A stretch of DNA of 64,000 nucleotides from BPGX01 sp037447455 (GCA_037447455.1 JBBIGQ010000011.1:10891-74890); one strand, 5' to 3'. Positions 18,401 to 26,984 are shown, counted from the stretch's first letter. The notes: generated from the letters alone by a model not told the origin. Numbers and translations are program-made.

Positions 18401-18963
18401 GTTGTCCCATCGGCCTGAAACGGGATCGTATTATCGGTAGCCACCATAGCGATGTCTATATCTTTCGTCAATTTTCCCTGCATCTGCATGTTAAAATTAG
18501 ATTGCACACTCATATCCTGATTATTTCCAAAGCTAATACCACGACTTATACTACCATTTTTAAAAAGTTTATCAGAAAGAAAACTTTCCGGTTGTTCGGT
18601 TTTCTTATCTGAAAAACTAAACTGATAGGGCGACATTGGCCGTGAGAAATCTTTTCGGATATCCGATATTTTTTTGTGTGCATATTCTTTATGCCATTGA
18701 AACAAAACACGTTGATATTCTACAACTATTGAATCCTTAGGCCTCTCAATAAAAATTAACTTTTGTTCGTTTTGCAACCACCGATACAATAACAATTCAT
18801 TGGAAGGGCTTTTTACTCTTAAGCTATTTGGTAAAATCCAGTTGGTATCCAATTCTAATGTATCTTGTGTTATCCATATTTTTTTTGAAACAATAGAATA
18901 ACTCTGGCAAAATATATGCGTACTAAAAAGAAATAAAAAATTAAGAATAACCCAACTTCGCAC
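15493..18963 (-). CDS. Very large outer-membrane beta-barrel protein
   Basis: A 1156-residue exported protein with signal peptide MRSWVILNFLFLFSTHIFCQ. An early segment has the pattern YIDGKLMKRGQEYDYIIDYN followed by AEITFTAKQQITKDKRI, which resembles beta-sandwich repeats in large surface proteins such as SprA. Over the last 700 residues alternating aromatic/polar stretches (YRNRSDRHVLYNTM, for example) fit an outer-membrane barrel, ending SMQLRAIF with a terminal Phe. No TonB box or plug was recognised. I take it as a Bacteroidota family of unknown function, perhaps related to translocon or assembly proteins. It is a single gene with about 360 bases free upstream. Confidence 0.6.
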   Translation of the reverse strand: MRSWVILNFLFLFSTHIFCQSYSIVSKKIWITQDTLELDTNWILPNSLRVKSPSNELLLYRWLQNEQKLIFIERPKDSIVVEYQRVLFQWHKEYAHKKISDIRKDFSRPMSPYQFSFSDKKTEQPESFLSDKLFKNGSISRGISFGNNQDMSVQSNFNMQMQGKLTKDIDIAMVATDNTIPFQADGTTAQLQELDKVYIQLSNKSNKLIVGDYQMAQPPNTYFMNFFKRLQGANFENKDSLSKNVNLKTNVAFALTRGKFARNVFYGKENNQGPYRLVGAEGEQIIVVLSGTENIYIDGKLMKRGQEYDYIIDYNTAEITFTAKQQITKDKRIVAEFQYVTKSYARSLYFIGEEMYIAKHHKVFFNFYSEQDNKNRPLQQQLTTEQVRFLSQIGDSLEKAFYYSALASEFNNSEVFYRKKDTIVGSTLYQNVFEYSTNPDSAQYKVTFSYVGANKGYYKQIPSGANGKVFQWVAPVNGVLQGDYMPYVKLDPPQQKQMLTTGYQYSTTSGTISTELVYSKNDVNTFSKFNKNNDEGYGLRFSSVNQLFSTNSYSVQLENDYEYVTQHFSYIQRYRNMEFQRDWNKNFFNDNIFTDQHITKSLVKWIGKKNTSLYYGFSMFSEGSNFWGGRHLFGQQLKRSWMQLTYDASYLTTKTYTAHTSFYRHKASASLPIGKQMVLSYTDDYERNIQWKPFVGTKFFTSYQFYDWEVSLHAPDSSAVYYKIFYRNRSDRHVLYNTMTDSTYAQNYGIKLQSNKWPNHPFVLLTTYRLLEIKNLATNTLAPDNTLLSRIEYYPRFWKNFLNLSVFYETGYGLENKKEYYYVEVTAPQGQYTWIDYNNDGIKQLNEFEIAQYPDQAKYIRVYVPTTNYVKVLHNQWSTALNMRPYFLLKDKTNFWAKTIRLLAFQTAFKNDYKTYSGFIWNNAIYSDFTNLRDTATISANQSIRQSIFFNQAGAIFGADYNYLQNASKQLLTNGYDVRYTENHEVKWRYNIFQWLTFSFVHVIGKKAFESQLFTNRNYQLKIFETEQKIIYQPNTNLRVSVNYKYSEKINALGLMQKGTIHSLGLEGKIIKSESASISGQFNFIQINYLNDNNYNTPVAYEILQSLQPGNNFTWNFTYQQNITSYLQMNILYEGRKSAMNNKIIHIGSMQLRAIF

Positions 18964-19319
18964 AAGCGATAAATATAACGAGTATTGCTAAGAAAAATTG
19001 TGGAAAGTATAAAAACAAAAGAGCATCGGTACAATCTTTAAACCCTGTTGTTCAAAACCTTTCTGACCGATACCACAGAATATCGCATTTCTGAACGACA
19101 TGTCGGAGATAACCTAATCGTATTCTGCGATTTCCAATTATCACCAAGGTTTTAATCATCTATCGCTTTGTCCTCACTACAGATGTATTTTTAATAACTT
19201 TACAAACATAACCCGGTCAATCAATAAACACACACCTGTCAATAAGTATTTTTTCTTTTTTCCTTCCTCTACAGAAATTTAATCATAATTTAATTGTAGC
19301 ATTTCCTGAATAATCCATT
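18964..19319. other. Intergenic region before the PafA-type phosphatase
   Basis: About 360 bases without a gene. The part 19020-19150 is less AT-rich than its surroundings and has short complementary segments (ATCGGT near 19025 with ACCGAT near 19068; CAGAATATCG near 19076 with CGTATTCTG near 19120), so a structured leader or small RNA is conceivable. No known RNA family was recognised. Confidence 0.35.
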
Positions 19320-19327
19320 TATTTTTG
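19320..19327 (+). promoter_or_regulatory. -7 promoter element for the PafA-type phosphatase
   Basis: TATTTTTG matches TANNTTTG, 15 bases before the ATG at 19343. It argues against a TTG start at 19325, which lies inside the element. Confidence 0.5.
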
Positions 19328-19342
19328 CCGCAAATACCAAAT

Positions 19343-21019
19343 ATGAAAAAGTTCTTATTCCTGCTCTCCATTGTATCTAACATGTTTTGGGCACAAAATA
19401 AACCTTCAAGCCCTAAATTAGTCATTGGCATTATAGTAGATCAAATGCGCTACGATTACTTAATAAAATTTCAAAAAAATTTTACGAAAGGCGGTTTCAA
19501 TAAATTAATGAAAGAAGGCATCTTTCTGAAAAACACTCATTACAATTACATTCCTACCTACACAGCTCCCGGCCACGCCAGCATCTACACAGGTACAACC
19601 CCACGCTATCACGGCATCATTGCGAATGAATGGTACGATAAAACATTAGGTAAAGAAATTTACTGTGTACATGATGATTCCGTAACGCCTATCGGCACCA
19701 ATAATGATAATGGTAAAATGTCTCCTAAAAACTTGATTGCTTCTACCATTACAGATGAATTGAAATTATTATTTAAAGGCAATTCGAAAATCATTGGCAT
19801 CTCCATCAAAGACCGTTCTGCCATCTTACCCGCCGGCCATCTTGCTGACGCTGCCTACTGGTGGGATGAACTATCGGGCAATTTTATCTCTTCCTCCTTT
19901 TATCAAAATAGTTTGCCTCAATGGTTAATGACATTTAATCAACAAAATTTACCACTCACATATCTTCAAAAAAACTGGGACTTATTATTATCAAAAGATA
20001 AATATGTATCTGCATTACCCGATAGTAATCAATACGAACGTTCTTTAATCAAAACACAGTCCCCTAAATTTCCCTATAACTTTTCTGCATATCTCAACGC
20101 TAAAAACTATAGTATTTTGAAATATACACCTTATGGAAACAGCATCTTGATGGACTTGACCAAAGAATGTATTTTACAGGAAAAGTTAGGGAAACATATT
20201 GATACCGACTTTTTATGTATTAGTTTTTCAAGCACCGATTACATTGGCCATCTTTACGGTACGGAAGCATTAGAATTAGAAGATGCTTATTACAGATTAG
20301 ATAGAGATCTCAACAATTTCATCAACTTTTTAGATAAACACATCGGAAAAGATAATTATTTACTCTTCCTGACAGCCGATCACGCTGGTGCGTACAATAC
20401 ACAATATTTGAAAGACAATAAATTTCCCGTCAATTATTTTAGTGAATTAAAACTTCAACAAGATTTAAAGAAATTTCTTCTAAATAAATACAAGGATAGT
20501 GCTTTGATTTTAAACATTAATAACAATCAAATATTCTTAAACCACGATAAAATTGTTAACAAAAATCTCTCTATTGACCAATTAAAAAAAGACATTCAGC
20601 AATTTTGTTATCAATATCCGGAAATCGCAGAAGTGTTTTTAAGAGACGATTTAATCCGCAATAATCCGAGAGATTTTTCTTTATATGGATTAGTGTCCAA
20701 TGGTTTTTCACCCTCTCGTAGCGGAGATATAGTATTCGTGCTCCATCCGGGCAATATGGATTATTCTACACAAGGTACTACACACGGATCGGGATATAAT
20801 TATGACACGCACGTTCCACTCCTGTTTTATGGTTTTAAGAATAAAGCATTAGAGAGCACCAAGTTTTATAGAATTACGCAAATTGCACCGACGCTGGCAT
20901 TTTTACTCAACATCAATCTACCCAATGCTTGCTTTGATACACCTATTGATGAAGTCATTGAAAACGTCAATGTTTATTATTCTAATTACACGCATCCTTA
21001 TGATGATGGCGGAAGATAA
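19343..21019 (+). CDS. pafA: PafA-type alkaline phosphatase
   Basis: A 558-residue periplasmic phosphomonoesterase of the alkaline phosphatase superfamily. The signal peptide MKKFLFLLSIVSNMFWAQ starts at 19343. LVIGIIVDQMRYDYL holds the first metal Asp. The nucleophile Thr lies in PTYTAPGHASIYTGTTP. FSSTDYIGHLYG, FLTADHAGAY and THGSGYNYDTHVPLLFYG supply the other zinc ligands. The length and motif order match PafA from Elizabethkingia. It has its own promoter and is not obviously part of an operon. It likely releases phosphate from organic phosphates outside the inner membrane. Confidence 0.88.
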   Translation: MKKFLFLLSIVSNMFWAQNKPSSPKLVIGIIVDQMRYDYLIKFQKNFTKGGFNKLMKEGIFLKNTHYNYIPTYTAPGHASIYTGTTPRYHGIIANEWYDKTLGKEIYCVHDDSVTPIGTNNDNGKMSPKNLIASTITDELKLLFKGNSKIIGISIKDRSAILPAGHLADAAYWWDELSGNFISSSFYQNSLPQWLMTFNQQNLPLTYLQKNWDLLLSKDKYVSALPDSNQYERSLIKTQSPKFPYNFSAYLNAKNYSILKYTPYGNSILMDLTKECILQEKLGKHIDTDFLCISFSSTDYIGHLYGTEALELEDAYYRLDRDLNNFINFLDKHIGKDNYLLFLTADHAGAYNTQYLKDNKFPVNYFSELKLQQDLKKFLLNKYKDSALILNINNNQIFLNHDKIVNKNLSIDQLKKDIQQFCYQYPEIAEVFLRDDLIRNNPRDFSLYGLVSNGFSPSRSGDIVFVLHPGNMDYSTQGTTHGSGYNYDTHVPLLFYGFKNKALESTKFYRITQIAPTLAFLLNINLPNACFDTPIDEVIENVNVYYSNYTHPYDDGGR

Positions 21020-21144
21020 TATAATTTCTAATTTGTATACTCCAATGAAAGATTAAAAATTTTTTGTAACTAATATGTTGAACTCTTAATCTTTATCACC
21101 AATAATAAACCACTAAAACGATTTACAAATTCCCCATCTTTTTT

Positions 21145-21189
21145 AAAATAAAAAATTCCGATTCTGCTGAAATAACAACAGAACCGGAA
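21145..21189 (-). terminator. Rho-independent terminator after the TonB receptor
   Basis: The minus strand forms a 14-base-pair stem (21189-21176 with 21169-21156, two G-U pairs, six-base loop), followed by a run reading TTTTTTATTTT. On the plus strand the same stem has two mismatches, so it is built for minus-strand RNA. It lies 22 bases after the receptor stop. Confidence 0.85.
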
Positions 21190-21211
21190 TGCTGTTCAAC
21201 TAATTATTTAA

Positions 21212-23656
21212 TTAAAACTCTACTATCAACTTCATAAACACATTTCTTCCCATATTGTACAACCCCTTGCCAGTCAAAGGATGTGGACGCACATATTTCA
21301 AACGATTTAAATGATCCTGATAGACAACATCCATCAAATTATTCACCCCTGCTATAAATTGCAACTGTCTTTCTTTCCAGTATTTGAATGAAATGCCCGT
21401 TGCCACATTAAGTAATGTATAATCTGGTGTAGCCGTTTCAGTACGATACGCTTTGAAATAACGATTTTGCGGGAAAACATAGACAACTTCTGCTTTTACA
21501 AATAATCGTTTTATCCAATCGTTTATATTATTCCATTCGGTGCGAAGTTCATTAGTCCAACGACTGGGCGGAAAAAACGGCAGATATTGAGTGCTGTCTG
21601 TTTGATTTAAAATTTGTCCTTGTAAATACGAAAAATTACTTTCTAAATGCAACCAATCTAACGGATGCGGATGAATATCTAAGTTTATTTCACCACCATA
21701 TATCAACGCTTTGGCCTGCTCATAAGTAAACGCCCATAAATTCTCACCATCCTGAATTATTATTGAGTCCCCGCCAGACAAGGCACTCAACTTTCTGTAA
21801 AAAATATAATTTTCAATATAGTTCGCAAACGGCGTAATTTCTAACAAAACGTGTTCTTTATTCACCAAAAGCCCGGCATCTATTTGATAAGAAACTTCTG
21901 GCTTCAATTGAAGATTACCATATTCATATCGCACGGTACCTTCGTGAGCGCCATTGGATAACAATTCAGAGATATTAGGTGCGCGAAAACCTCTTGCCAA
22001 ATTGAATTTCAATGTTACATCTTCCCATCCATTGTATGTTGCACCTAACGTACCACTGAAATTATTATATTGTTTATGAAAGGCATTAAACTTCACGCTT
22101 TGTCCAATTACCGTTCCTTTCTCCTGTTCTATTCGTTTTCCAAGCGAGTCCACATACATCGTTTCAGAATGAATACGTCTTAAATCCCACCTCACACCTG
22201 TTGCCAAATTCCACTTTCCGATATTTTTCTGATAATAGACATACCATCCATTGTCTAATAAATTATAATCCGGTATAAGCAATTCTTCTCCTCTATTTAT
22301 ATTTATTTGAAACATTCCGCTTGTTCCAATACTCACTAATTGAGAACTATCAATGTTTTTCAGGTATTTTAATTGATACGGAATGGTATGCAAATGCATG
22401 CTTAAACAGCCATTTTTTTCTTCCTCAGAATGATTTTGTTTTTCCAATAATTTATCCGGACCAAACTCATCTCTGACATTGTATTGATAACCAACATTGC
22501 TAATTATTTTGTCCCGATTTTTTAGATTAAATACGGAATAATTTTGCACACGATAATGTTGAATATACTGATAAGGCACATAGAAATTGTAACTCTTTAG
22601 TTCTTTGTCTGTAACGGGAATTTGGCCAATAGTAGTATCATTCAGTTTCACGAGGTTCAAAAAGCGTCCACTACTATCTCTGTCGCCTTCCGGCATATTT
22701 AATTGTTGTGTGAACGCAGAAACATAAAAGTTCGAAAATCCCCATAATTTATTTAATTGAAACCCTGCTGAAACATTGCGTTCATTAAATGCCGTTCCAA
22801 AAACTTTTCCATCTATTTTATTTTGATAATTACTCGCATCTTTTTGTGTGGCCTGCAAATAAAAAGCATAATCGTTTTTTTTGTATTGAAGAATAGCCGA
22901 ATTGGAAATTAATTGATTGTTCATCTGATAAGCACCGATGTACTGACCACTCCAACCTTCTTTGTTAATGCGATAAGGAATAAAATTGATAACACCCGCT
23001 AATGCATCCGAACCAAACATGATACTCCCAGGACCTTTGATAATCTCTGCTTTCTGAATAGCATACTGATCTATTTCTATTCCGTGTTCATCCCCCCATT
23101 GTTGTCCCTCTTGCCGCAGGCCATTTACCAATACCAGAGTACGATTGTATCCCAAGCCACGAATAATGGGCTTTGCAATACCAGGTCCGGTACTAAGTGC
23201 CCATACATTTCCTTTTTTGCCAATTGCTTCAATGATATTATTGTTTGCCTGTTGATTAACATCATCAAAGTGAATTGTTTGAACTGGCAAAGGACTTTCT
23301 TTTTTTTGTACCACATCGGCAGCAGTGGTTACTATTACCTCATCCATCTCCCGTACACTGGACTGCATTTGTATGTTTAATTCAACATCTGAACTCTGAA
23401 TGTTTATTTTTTTTGAAAGTACTTTGTAACCCAACAATCTAAATTCAATCAAATATATGCCTGCCGAAAGATTTTTTAATTCAAAACGTCCTTCTATATT
23501 TGTTATCGTGTTTTTATTGAGCGTTGGTATATTTACTATCACACCAACTAATGGTTGATTATTTTCATCATGCACCATTCCTTTAATTTGATATTGTGCA
23601 TAAATCTTTAAATAAAGTAGTAAATTAAAAATAATTATTATGATATTTTTTTTCAT
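21212..23656 (-). CDS. TonB-dependent outer-membrane receptor
   Basis: An 814-residue receptor. After a signal peptide (about 20 residues, ending KIYAQ) comes a carboxypeptidase-regulatory-like domain (about residues 22-110, starting YQIKGMVHDENNQPLVGVIV). The plug follows at about 115-230, with VIVTTAADVVQKKES and IIKGPGSIMFGSDALAGVIN. The rest is the 22-strand barrel, ending FMKLIVEF. GDEHGIEIDQYAIQ before the plug motif is typical of metal or metallophore receptors of this phylum. It is the last gene of the operon mltD-aroQ-His-rich protein and closes with a terminator. The His-rich neighbour suggests a divalent metal substrate, which is an inference; no SusD partner is present, arguing against glycans. 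Confidence 0.87.
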   Translation of the reverse strand: MKKNIIIIIFNLLLYLKIYAQYQIKGMVHDENNQPLVGVIVNIPTLNKNTITNIEGRFELKNLSAGIYLIEFRLLGYKVLSKKINIQSSDVELNIQMQSSVREMDEVIVTTAADVVQKKESPLPVQTIHFDDVNQQANNNIIEAIGKKGNVWALSTGPGIAKPIIRGLGYNRTLVLVNGLRQEGQQWGDEHGIEIDQYAIQKAEIIKGPGSIMFGSDALAGVINFIPYRINKEGWSGQYIGAYQMNNQLISNSAILQYKKNDYAFYLQATQKDASNYQNKIDGKVFGTAFNERNVSAGFQLNKLWGFSNFYVSAFTQQLNMPEGDRDSSGRFLNLVKLNDTTIGQIPVTDKELKSYNFYVPYQYIQHYRVQNYSVFNLKNRDKIISNVGYQYNVRDEFGPDKLLEKQNHSEEEKNGCLSMHLHTIPYQLKYLKNIDSSQLVSIGTSGMFQININRGEELLIPDYNLLDNGWYVYYQKNIGKWNLATGVRWDLRRIHSETMYVDSLGKRIEQEKGTVIGQSVKFNAFHKQYNNFSGTLGATYNGWEDVTLKFNLARGFRAPNISELLSNGAHEGTVRYEYGNLQLKPEVSYQIDAGLLVNKEHVLLEITPFANYIENYIFYRKLSALSGGDSIIIQDGENLWAFTYEQAKALIYGGEINLDIHPHPLDWLHLESNFSYLQGQILNQTDSTQYLPFFPPSRWTNELRTEWNNINDWIKRLFVKAEVVYVFPQNRYFKAYRTETATPDYTLLNVATGISFKYWKERQLQFIAGVNNLMDVVYQDHLNRLKYVRPHPLTGKGLYNMGRNVFMKLIVEF

Positions 23657-23743
23657 AGTTTGATTTTTTTTGATTTAGTGATTGAATAAAAAGAGAATTA
23701 ATTCAAAAAAATGAATTAAATAAAGTTATTACTGAAAAAATTA

Positions 23744-24085
23744 TTAGAAGAAAAAAACGAAAGGCGGACTTTTATTTCTTAAAACAAAAATAAAATTACT
23801 ACAATAATTAGTTGCTCTTTCAATTAAAACTATTTCAGAATATTTTATCTCAAATGAAAATTCAATAAAATTAAAGTCACTTAAAGGGAAAAAACTTAAG
23901 TCCTTACAAATATCATCGTGTTCATTGGAATGAAAATGTTTATCATCTGAAATACATACAACATCTTCTATATGCTTTAAATGATGTATTGAATGATGTG
24001 TAATTACACCTAAAAACAATACACTGAATACAACTAATATAAATTGTTTTATGTGTGAATGAGAGTTACGCATTTTCAAAGGCAA
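23744..24085 (-). CDS. Small His-rich exported or membrane protein, possible metal handling
   Basis: A 113-residue protein with a hydrophobic stretch at about residues 14-27 (FILVVFSVLFLGVI). It is followed by a His/Cys/Asp-rich segment (HHSIHHLKHIEDVVC, then DDKHFHSNEHDDIC) and a hydrophobic C-terminus ending FVFFF. Cys and His could bind zinc or copper. ATG alternatives exist at 24085 and 24073 (MRNSHSHIK). It starts 3 bases after aroQ and the TonB receptor follows by 87 bases, so all are probably cotranscribed. Small His-rich proteins beside metal TonB receptors are common in Bacteroidota. The exact family is not recognised. Confidence 0.65.
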   Translation of the reverse strand: MPLKMRNSHSHIKQFILVVFSVLFLGVITHHSIHHLKHIEDVVCISDDKHFHSNEHDDICKDLSFFPLSDFNFIEFSFEIKYSEIVLIERATNYCSNFIFVLRNKSPPFVFFF

Positions 24086-24087
24086 AT

Positions 24088-24519
24088 CTAAATACTATTT
24101 TTCAAAAAATCAATAGCCACTTCATATCCTTTTAATCCCATTCCTGCTATCACTGCTTTGCAATGCTTTGATAAATAAGAATGTTGCCGGAAATGTTCTC
24201 TCGCATAAATGTTCGTAATGTGTACCTCCACTATTGGTACTTTCATATACGCCAAACAATCTGCTAATGCGATAGAAGTATGTGTATAAGCCCCTGCATT
24301 GATAATCATTCCATTCATCTTATCGTTCCATTCCTGCAATTTATCAATCAAAAAACCTTCTACATTACTTTGATAATAGTGCAATTCAACGTCTTTATGT
24401 TTAGATTGCAACTGATAAAAAAAATCTTCAAAACTCATTGCTCCATACAATTCTGGTTCTCTTTTTCCTAACATATTCAAATTAGGCCCATTCAATATTC
24501 CTATTCGTTTTATTTTCAT
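24088..24519 (-). CDS. aroQ: 3-Dehydroquinate dehydratase, type II
   Basis: A 143-residue shikimate-pathway enzyme dehydrating 3-dehydroquinate. GPNLNMLGKREPELYG has the conserved Arg20 and catalytic Tyr25; NAGAYTHTSIALAD and VEVHITNIYAREHFR hold the conserved Asn, catalytic His100 and Arg residues. The length is typical. Its ATG overlaps the stop of mltD by 4 bases, suggesting translational coupling. The His-rich protein starts 3 bases after its stop. Why a shikimate gene sits between a wall hydrolase and a metal receptor is unclear. Confidence 0.94.
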   Translation of the reverse strand: MKIKRIGILNGPNLNMLGKREPELYGAMSFEDFFYQLQSKHKDVELHYYQSNVEGFLIDKLQEWNDKMNGMIINAGAYTHTSIALADCLAYMKVPIVEVHITNIYAREHFRQHSYLSKHCKAVIAGMGLKGYEVAIDFLKNSI

Positions 24520-25976
24520 TTTTTAATCAACAATTTTTCTCCTATTTTTACTTTATGTTGAATACTCACATTATTCCACTCTGCCAAATCTTTTATTTCC
24601 ACATTGTATTTTCTTGCAATAGAATAAATGCTTTCTCCTTTTTTTACGGTATGATAAAATTCTTTTACCTCCACTTGTCTTATATTTTTCAAACTATCTA
24701 CAAGTGTTTCTTTGAATTCTTGTTTTTTTTCAGCAAGTACTGAATTATCAGAGCGCTTTATTGGTTTATAAATAATCAAACGTTTTCCCGGACGTAAACC
24801 CTTTCGCCCAATAAAATTCCACGTTTTCAAATCCTGCACGGTGACACCATATTTCTTGGCAATTGTCTTTAAGTTCTCTCCCTTACGAACTTTATGTACA
24901 ATTTTTTCTTCCTGTGTATTCAATTGTTCCGCTACTAACGGATTCTTTTTTTGCGATTGCACAAATGCATAAATTTCCCCTTCATTACTTAAAAACAAAG
25001 CGATTTTCTCTTTTGGTAATGTCAAAGTATACCCCCCTTCAGGAAGGATATTTTTTCGGTACTGCGGATTAAAGTATGCTATTTCTTCAACAGGCACATC
25101 TAACAATTGTGATATTTGTTCAAAACTCATCGCATCTTTTAAAACAACTGTATCTAATTCAAAGTATGTTTTTTTAGGAACTGCAGGAATGATATTGTGT
25201 TCTGAATAATAATTCATCACATAATTGGCTGCAATAAAAGCCGGCACATACCCTTGTGTTTCTCTTGGTAAGTAGGGGCGAATTTCCCAATAAGTTGTTT
25301 TTCCTCCGCTTCTTCGGATGGCTTTACTAATAGCACCGGGACCTGCATTATAAGCCGCTAAAACCATTTGCCAATCCTTAAAAATACTATACAAGTACTT
25401 CAGGTATTCGGCCGCAGCAATAGTTGATTTAAAGGGATCACAACGTTCATCTACATAAGAAGTAACTTTCAGTCCAAAAAGTTTTCCAGTAGGATACATA
25501 AACTGCCATAACCCTTGTGCGCCCGCTCTGGAACGTGCATTTGGATTCAACGCCGATTCTATCACCGCTAAATGTTTTAATTCCAATGGCAAATTATACC
25601 TGTCCAACACCTGCTCAAATAAAGGATAATACAAGTGCGACAGAGCAATTAACCGACTTAACAAATCACGTTTTTTAATAGTATACAACCCAATATATCC
25701 CTTTACGTGTGCGTTATATACCAAATCAAACGGCGATTGAACATTTAACTTTGCCAACCGGGCCTCATATACATAATCCTCATAACGTGGCACACTATCT
25801 GGTGTAAAATGAAACTTATTATTCTTATTAAAATTTCCTTTTTGAAAAAATTTTTCTAAAACTTTTTTATTGTATAAACTATCTAACATCGCAGCAATCG
25901 GGTCGTCCTCCAACAAAATCTGTTGAGAATACATTAAAACAGGAAAAAGCAGAAGTAGAATGATTCGTTTTTTCAT
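24516..25976 (-). CDS. mltD: MltD-like membrane-bound lytic murein transglycosylase with two LysM domains
   Basis: A 486-residue periplasmic enzyme that cleaves peptidoglycan glycan strands, leaving 1,6-anhydro ends. It has a signal peptide (MKKRIILLLLFPVLMYSQ). The SLT domain has catalytic Glu140 in AVIESALNPNARS, then GAQGLWQFM and LAAYNAGPG. LysM modules start at about residue 346 (VHKVRKGENLKTIAKKYGV) and about 438 (YHTVKKGESIYSIARKYNV), ending LLIKK. MltD normally is a lipoprotein; here the site looks like signal peptidase I, so the protein may be soluble. It is the first gene of the minus-strand operon ending with the TonB receptor. Confidence 0.88.
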   Translation of the reverse strand: MKKRIILLLLFPVLMYSQQILLEDDPIAAMLDSLYNKKVLEKFFQKGNFNKNNKFHFTPDSVPRYEDYVYEARLAKLNVQSPFDLVYNAHVKGYIGLYTIKKRDLLSRLIALSHLYYPLFEQVLDRYNLPLELKHLAVIESALNPNARSRAGAQGLWQFMYPTGKLFGLKVTSYVDERCDPFKSTIAAAEYLKYLYSIFKDWQMVLAAYNAGPGAISKAIRRSGGKTTYWEIRPYLPRETQGYVPAFIAANYVMNYYSEHNIIPAVPKKTYFELDTVVLKDAMSFEQISQLLDVPVEEIAYFNPQYRKNILPEGGYTLTLPKEKIALFLSNEGEIYAFVQSQKKNPLVAEQLNTQEEKIVHKVRKGENLKTIAKKYGVTVQDLKTWNFIGRKGLRPGKRLIIYKPIKRSDNSVLAEKKQEFKETLVDSLKNIRQVEVKEFYHTVKKGESIYSIARKYNVEIKDLAEWNNVSIQHKVKIGEKLLIKK

Positions 25977-26116
25977 CTTTATCGTATTTCAGATGCAAAT
26001 AAATCTGTTTTTTTTATAATCTCCAAATATTTTACGAAAAAACAACATCTATTATGCACTTTAATTATTTGAATGCACTTATTTTTTGATGGTCGGTAAA
26101 ATACCCATTTGATTAG

Positions 26117-26327
26117 AAATTTAACTGATTGAAAATCAATAATTTACATAAAAACAAGTCCTAAATAATTGAAAATCATCAACTTAACAAACACCGCTCC
26201 TCAATGTTACATATTTTTACTCAATGAAACATAGTATTCACTCAAAAAAACAATTAATTCACTCAATTTATATTTTCAAACATAAAATTTAACTAACTGA
26301 GAATCAAACAATTAAATAAAAACATGT
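26117..26327 (+). repeat. Two imperfect 43-base direct repeats
   Basis: Copies at 26117-26159 and 26285-26327 agree at 35 of 43 positions by hand alignment and lie 168 bases apart; each starts AAATTTAACT and contains TGARAATCAA and ATAAAAACA. A third short copy of ATTGAAAATCA lies at 26168-26178. They flank the phased CTCAA repeats and may be regulatory sites. Confidence 0.5.
26200..26282 (+). repeat. Four CTCAA motifs phased at 20-21 bases
   Basis: CTCAA starts at 26200, 26220, 26241 and 26262, spacings 20, 21 and 21, which is two helical turns. The first two share CTCAATGNNACATA; the last two share TTCACTCAA. This is what a row of operator sites on one DNA face would look like. It ends about 90-110 bases before the sigma-factor ATG. 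Confidence 0.5.
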
Positions 26328-26372
26328 AACTTTTCGTAAAATTAATCGTTATATTTAGTAAATTTCGCACCA

Positions 26373-26984
26373 ATGAAACCAATATCCAAACATCATCTTA
26401 CTGTTCAGGAAATAGAACACGAGTTTCAGATTATTGAACAGTCCAAGAAGGATATTGATGCTTTCAAACCTCTCTACAATAAATACTACACTGAAATTCG
26501 TACAAGTGTAGAAAACACATTATTTGCTAAATATAACATCAAAAACGAAGCATTAACAAAAGACCTCACCGCCTCCGTATTTGAATGCGCTTTAAGTAAA
26601 TTACATCAGTACCAGCCCGTTAAAGGAACTCCCTTTAAAAGTTGGCTTTATCGCATCATGCAAAACGAAATTACCTCCTACATCCGAAAAAATACTATTC
26701 GTGATAAACACGAAAAATTTATTGAACAAACTCTTCCCAAATACGATGAAATTACGCTCTTCAGTGCCCAATCTACCCATTTGGAAACTAAATTAAAATT
26801 CTTGAAAAAATACATACCCACTCTTGCCAATAACGACCAGCTACTTATTCAGTATCGTTTCTTCAACGACTACTCTTACAAACAAATTGCCCAAATCATG
26901 GGGTTAAGTGAAAACAGTTTACGCACCAGAATGACCCGTCTCCTCAAAAAGATTCAAAATTACATTGAAACAAAAGGTGCATAA
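26373..26984 (+). CDS. ECF-type RNA polymerase sigma factor, orphan
   Basis: A 203-residue sigma-70 family protein. The region-2 portion is around residues 30-115 (FKPLYNKYYTEI, then FKSWLYRIMQNEITSYIRK, the core-binding/-10 region). Region 4 with its helix-turn-helix is at about 150-200 (LLIQYRFFNDYSYKQIAQIM followed by GLSENSLRTRMTRLLKK). No anti-sigma factor or membrane partner is adjacent, so its control is unknown. Its upstream region has striking phased repeats. The following 270 bases up to 27257 have no gene that I can support. Confidence 0.85.
   Translation: MKPISKHHLTVQEIEHEFQIIEQSKKDIDAFKPLYNKYYTEIRTSVENTLFAKYNIKNEALTKDLTASVFECALSKLHQYQPVKGTPFKSWLYRIMQNEITSYIRKNTIRDKHEKFIEQTLPKYDEITLFSAQSTHLETKLKFLKKYIPTLANNDQLLIQYRFFNDYSYKQIAQIMGLSENSLRTRMTRLLKKIQNYIETKGA

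Larger units (their letters stand above)
25977..26372. other. Repeat-bearing intergenic region before the ECF sigma gene
   Basis: This 396-base very AT-rich gap has no gene. It contains two kinds of repeats, listed separately, and probably carries the divergent promoters for mltD and the sigma factor. Confidence 0.6.

Noticed and set aside
19020..19150. Possible structured RNA between the large outer-membrane gene and pafA
   Set aside because: Only short complementary segments; no family consensus was seen, so it is noted within the intergenic entry only.
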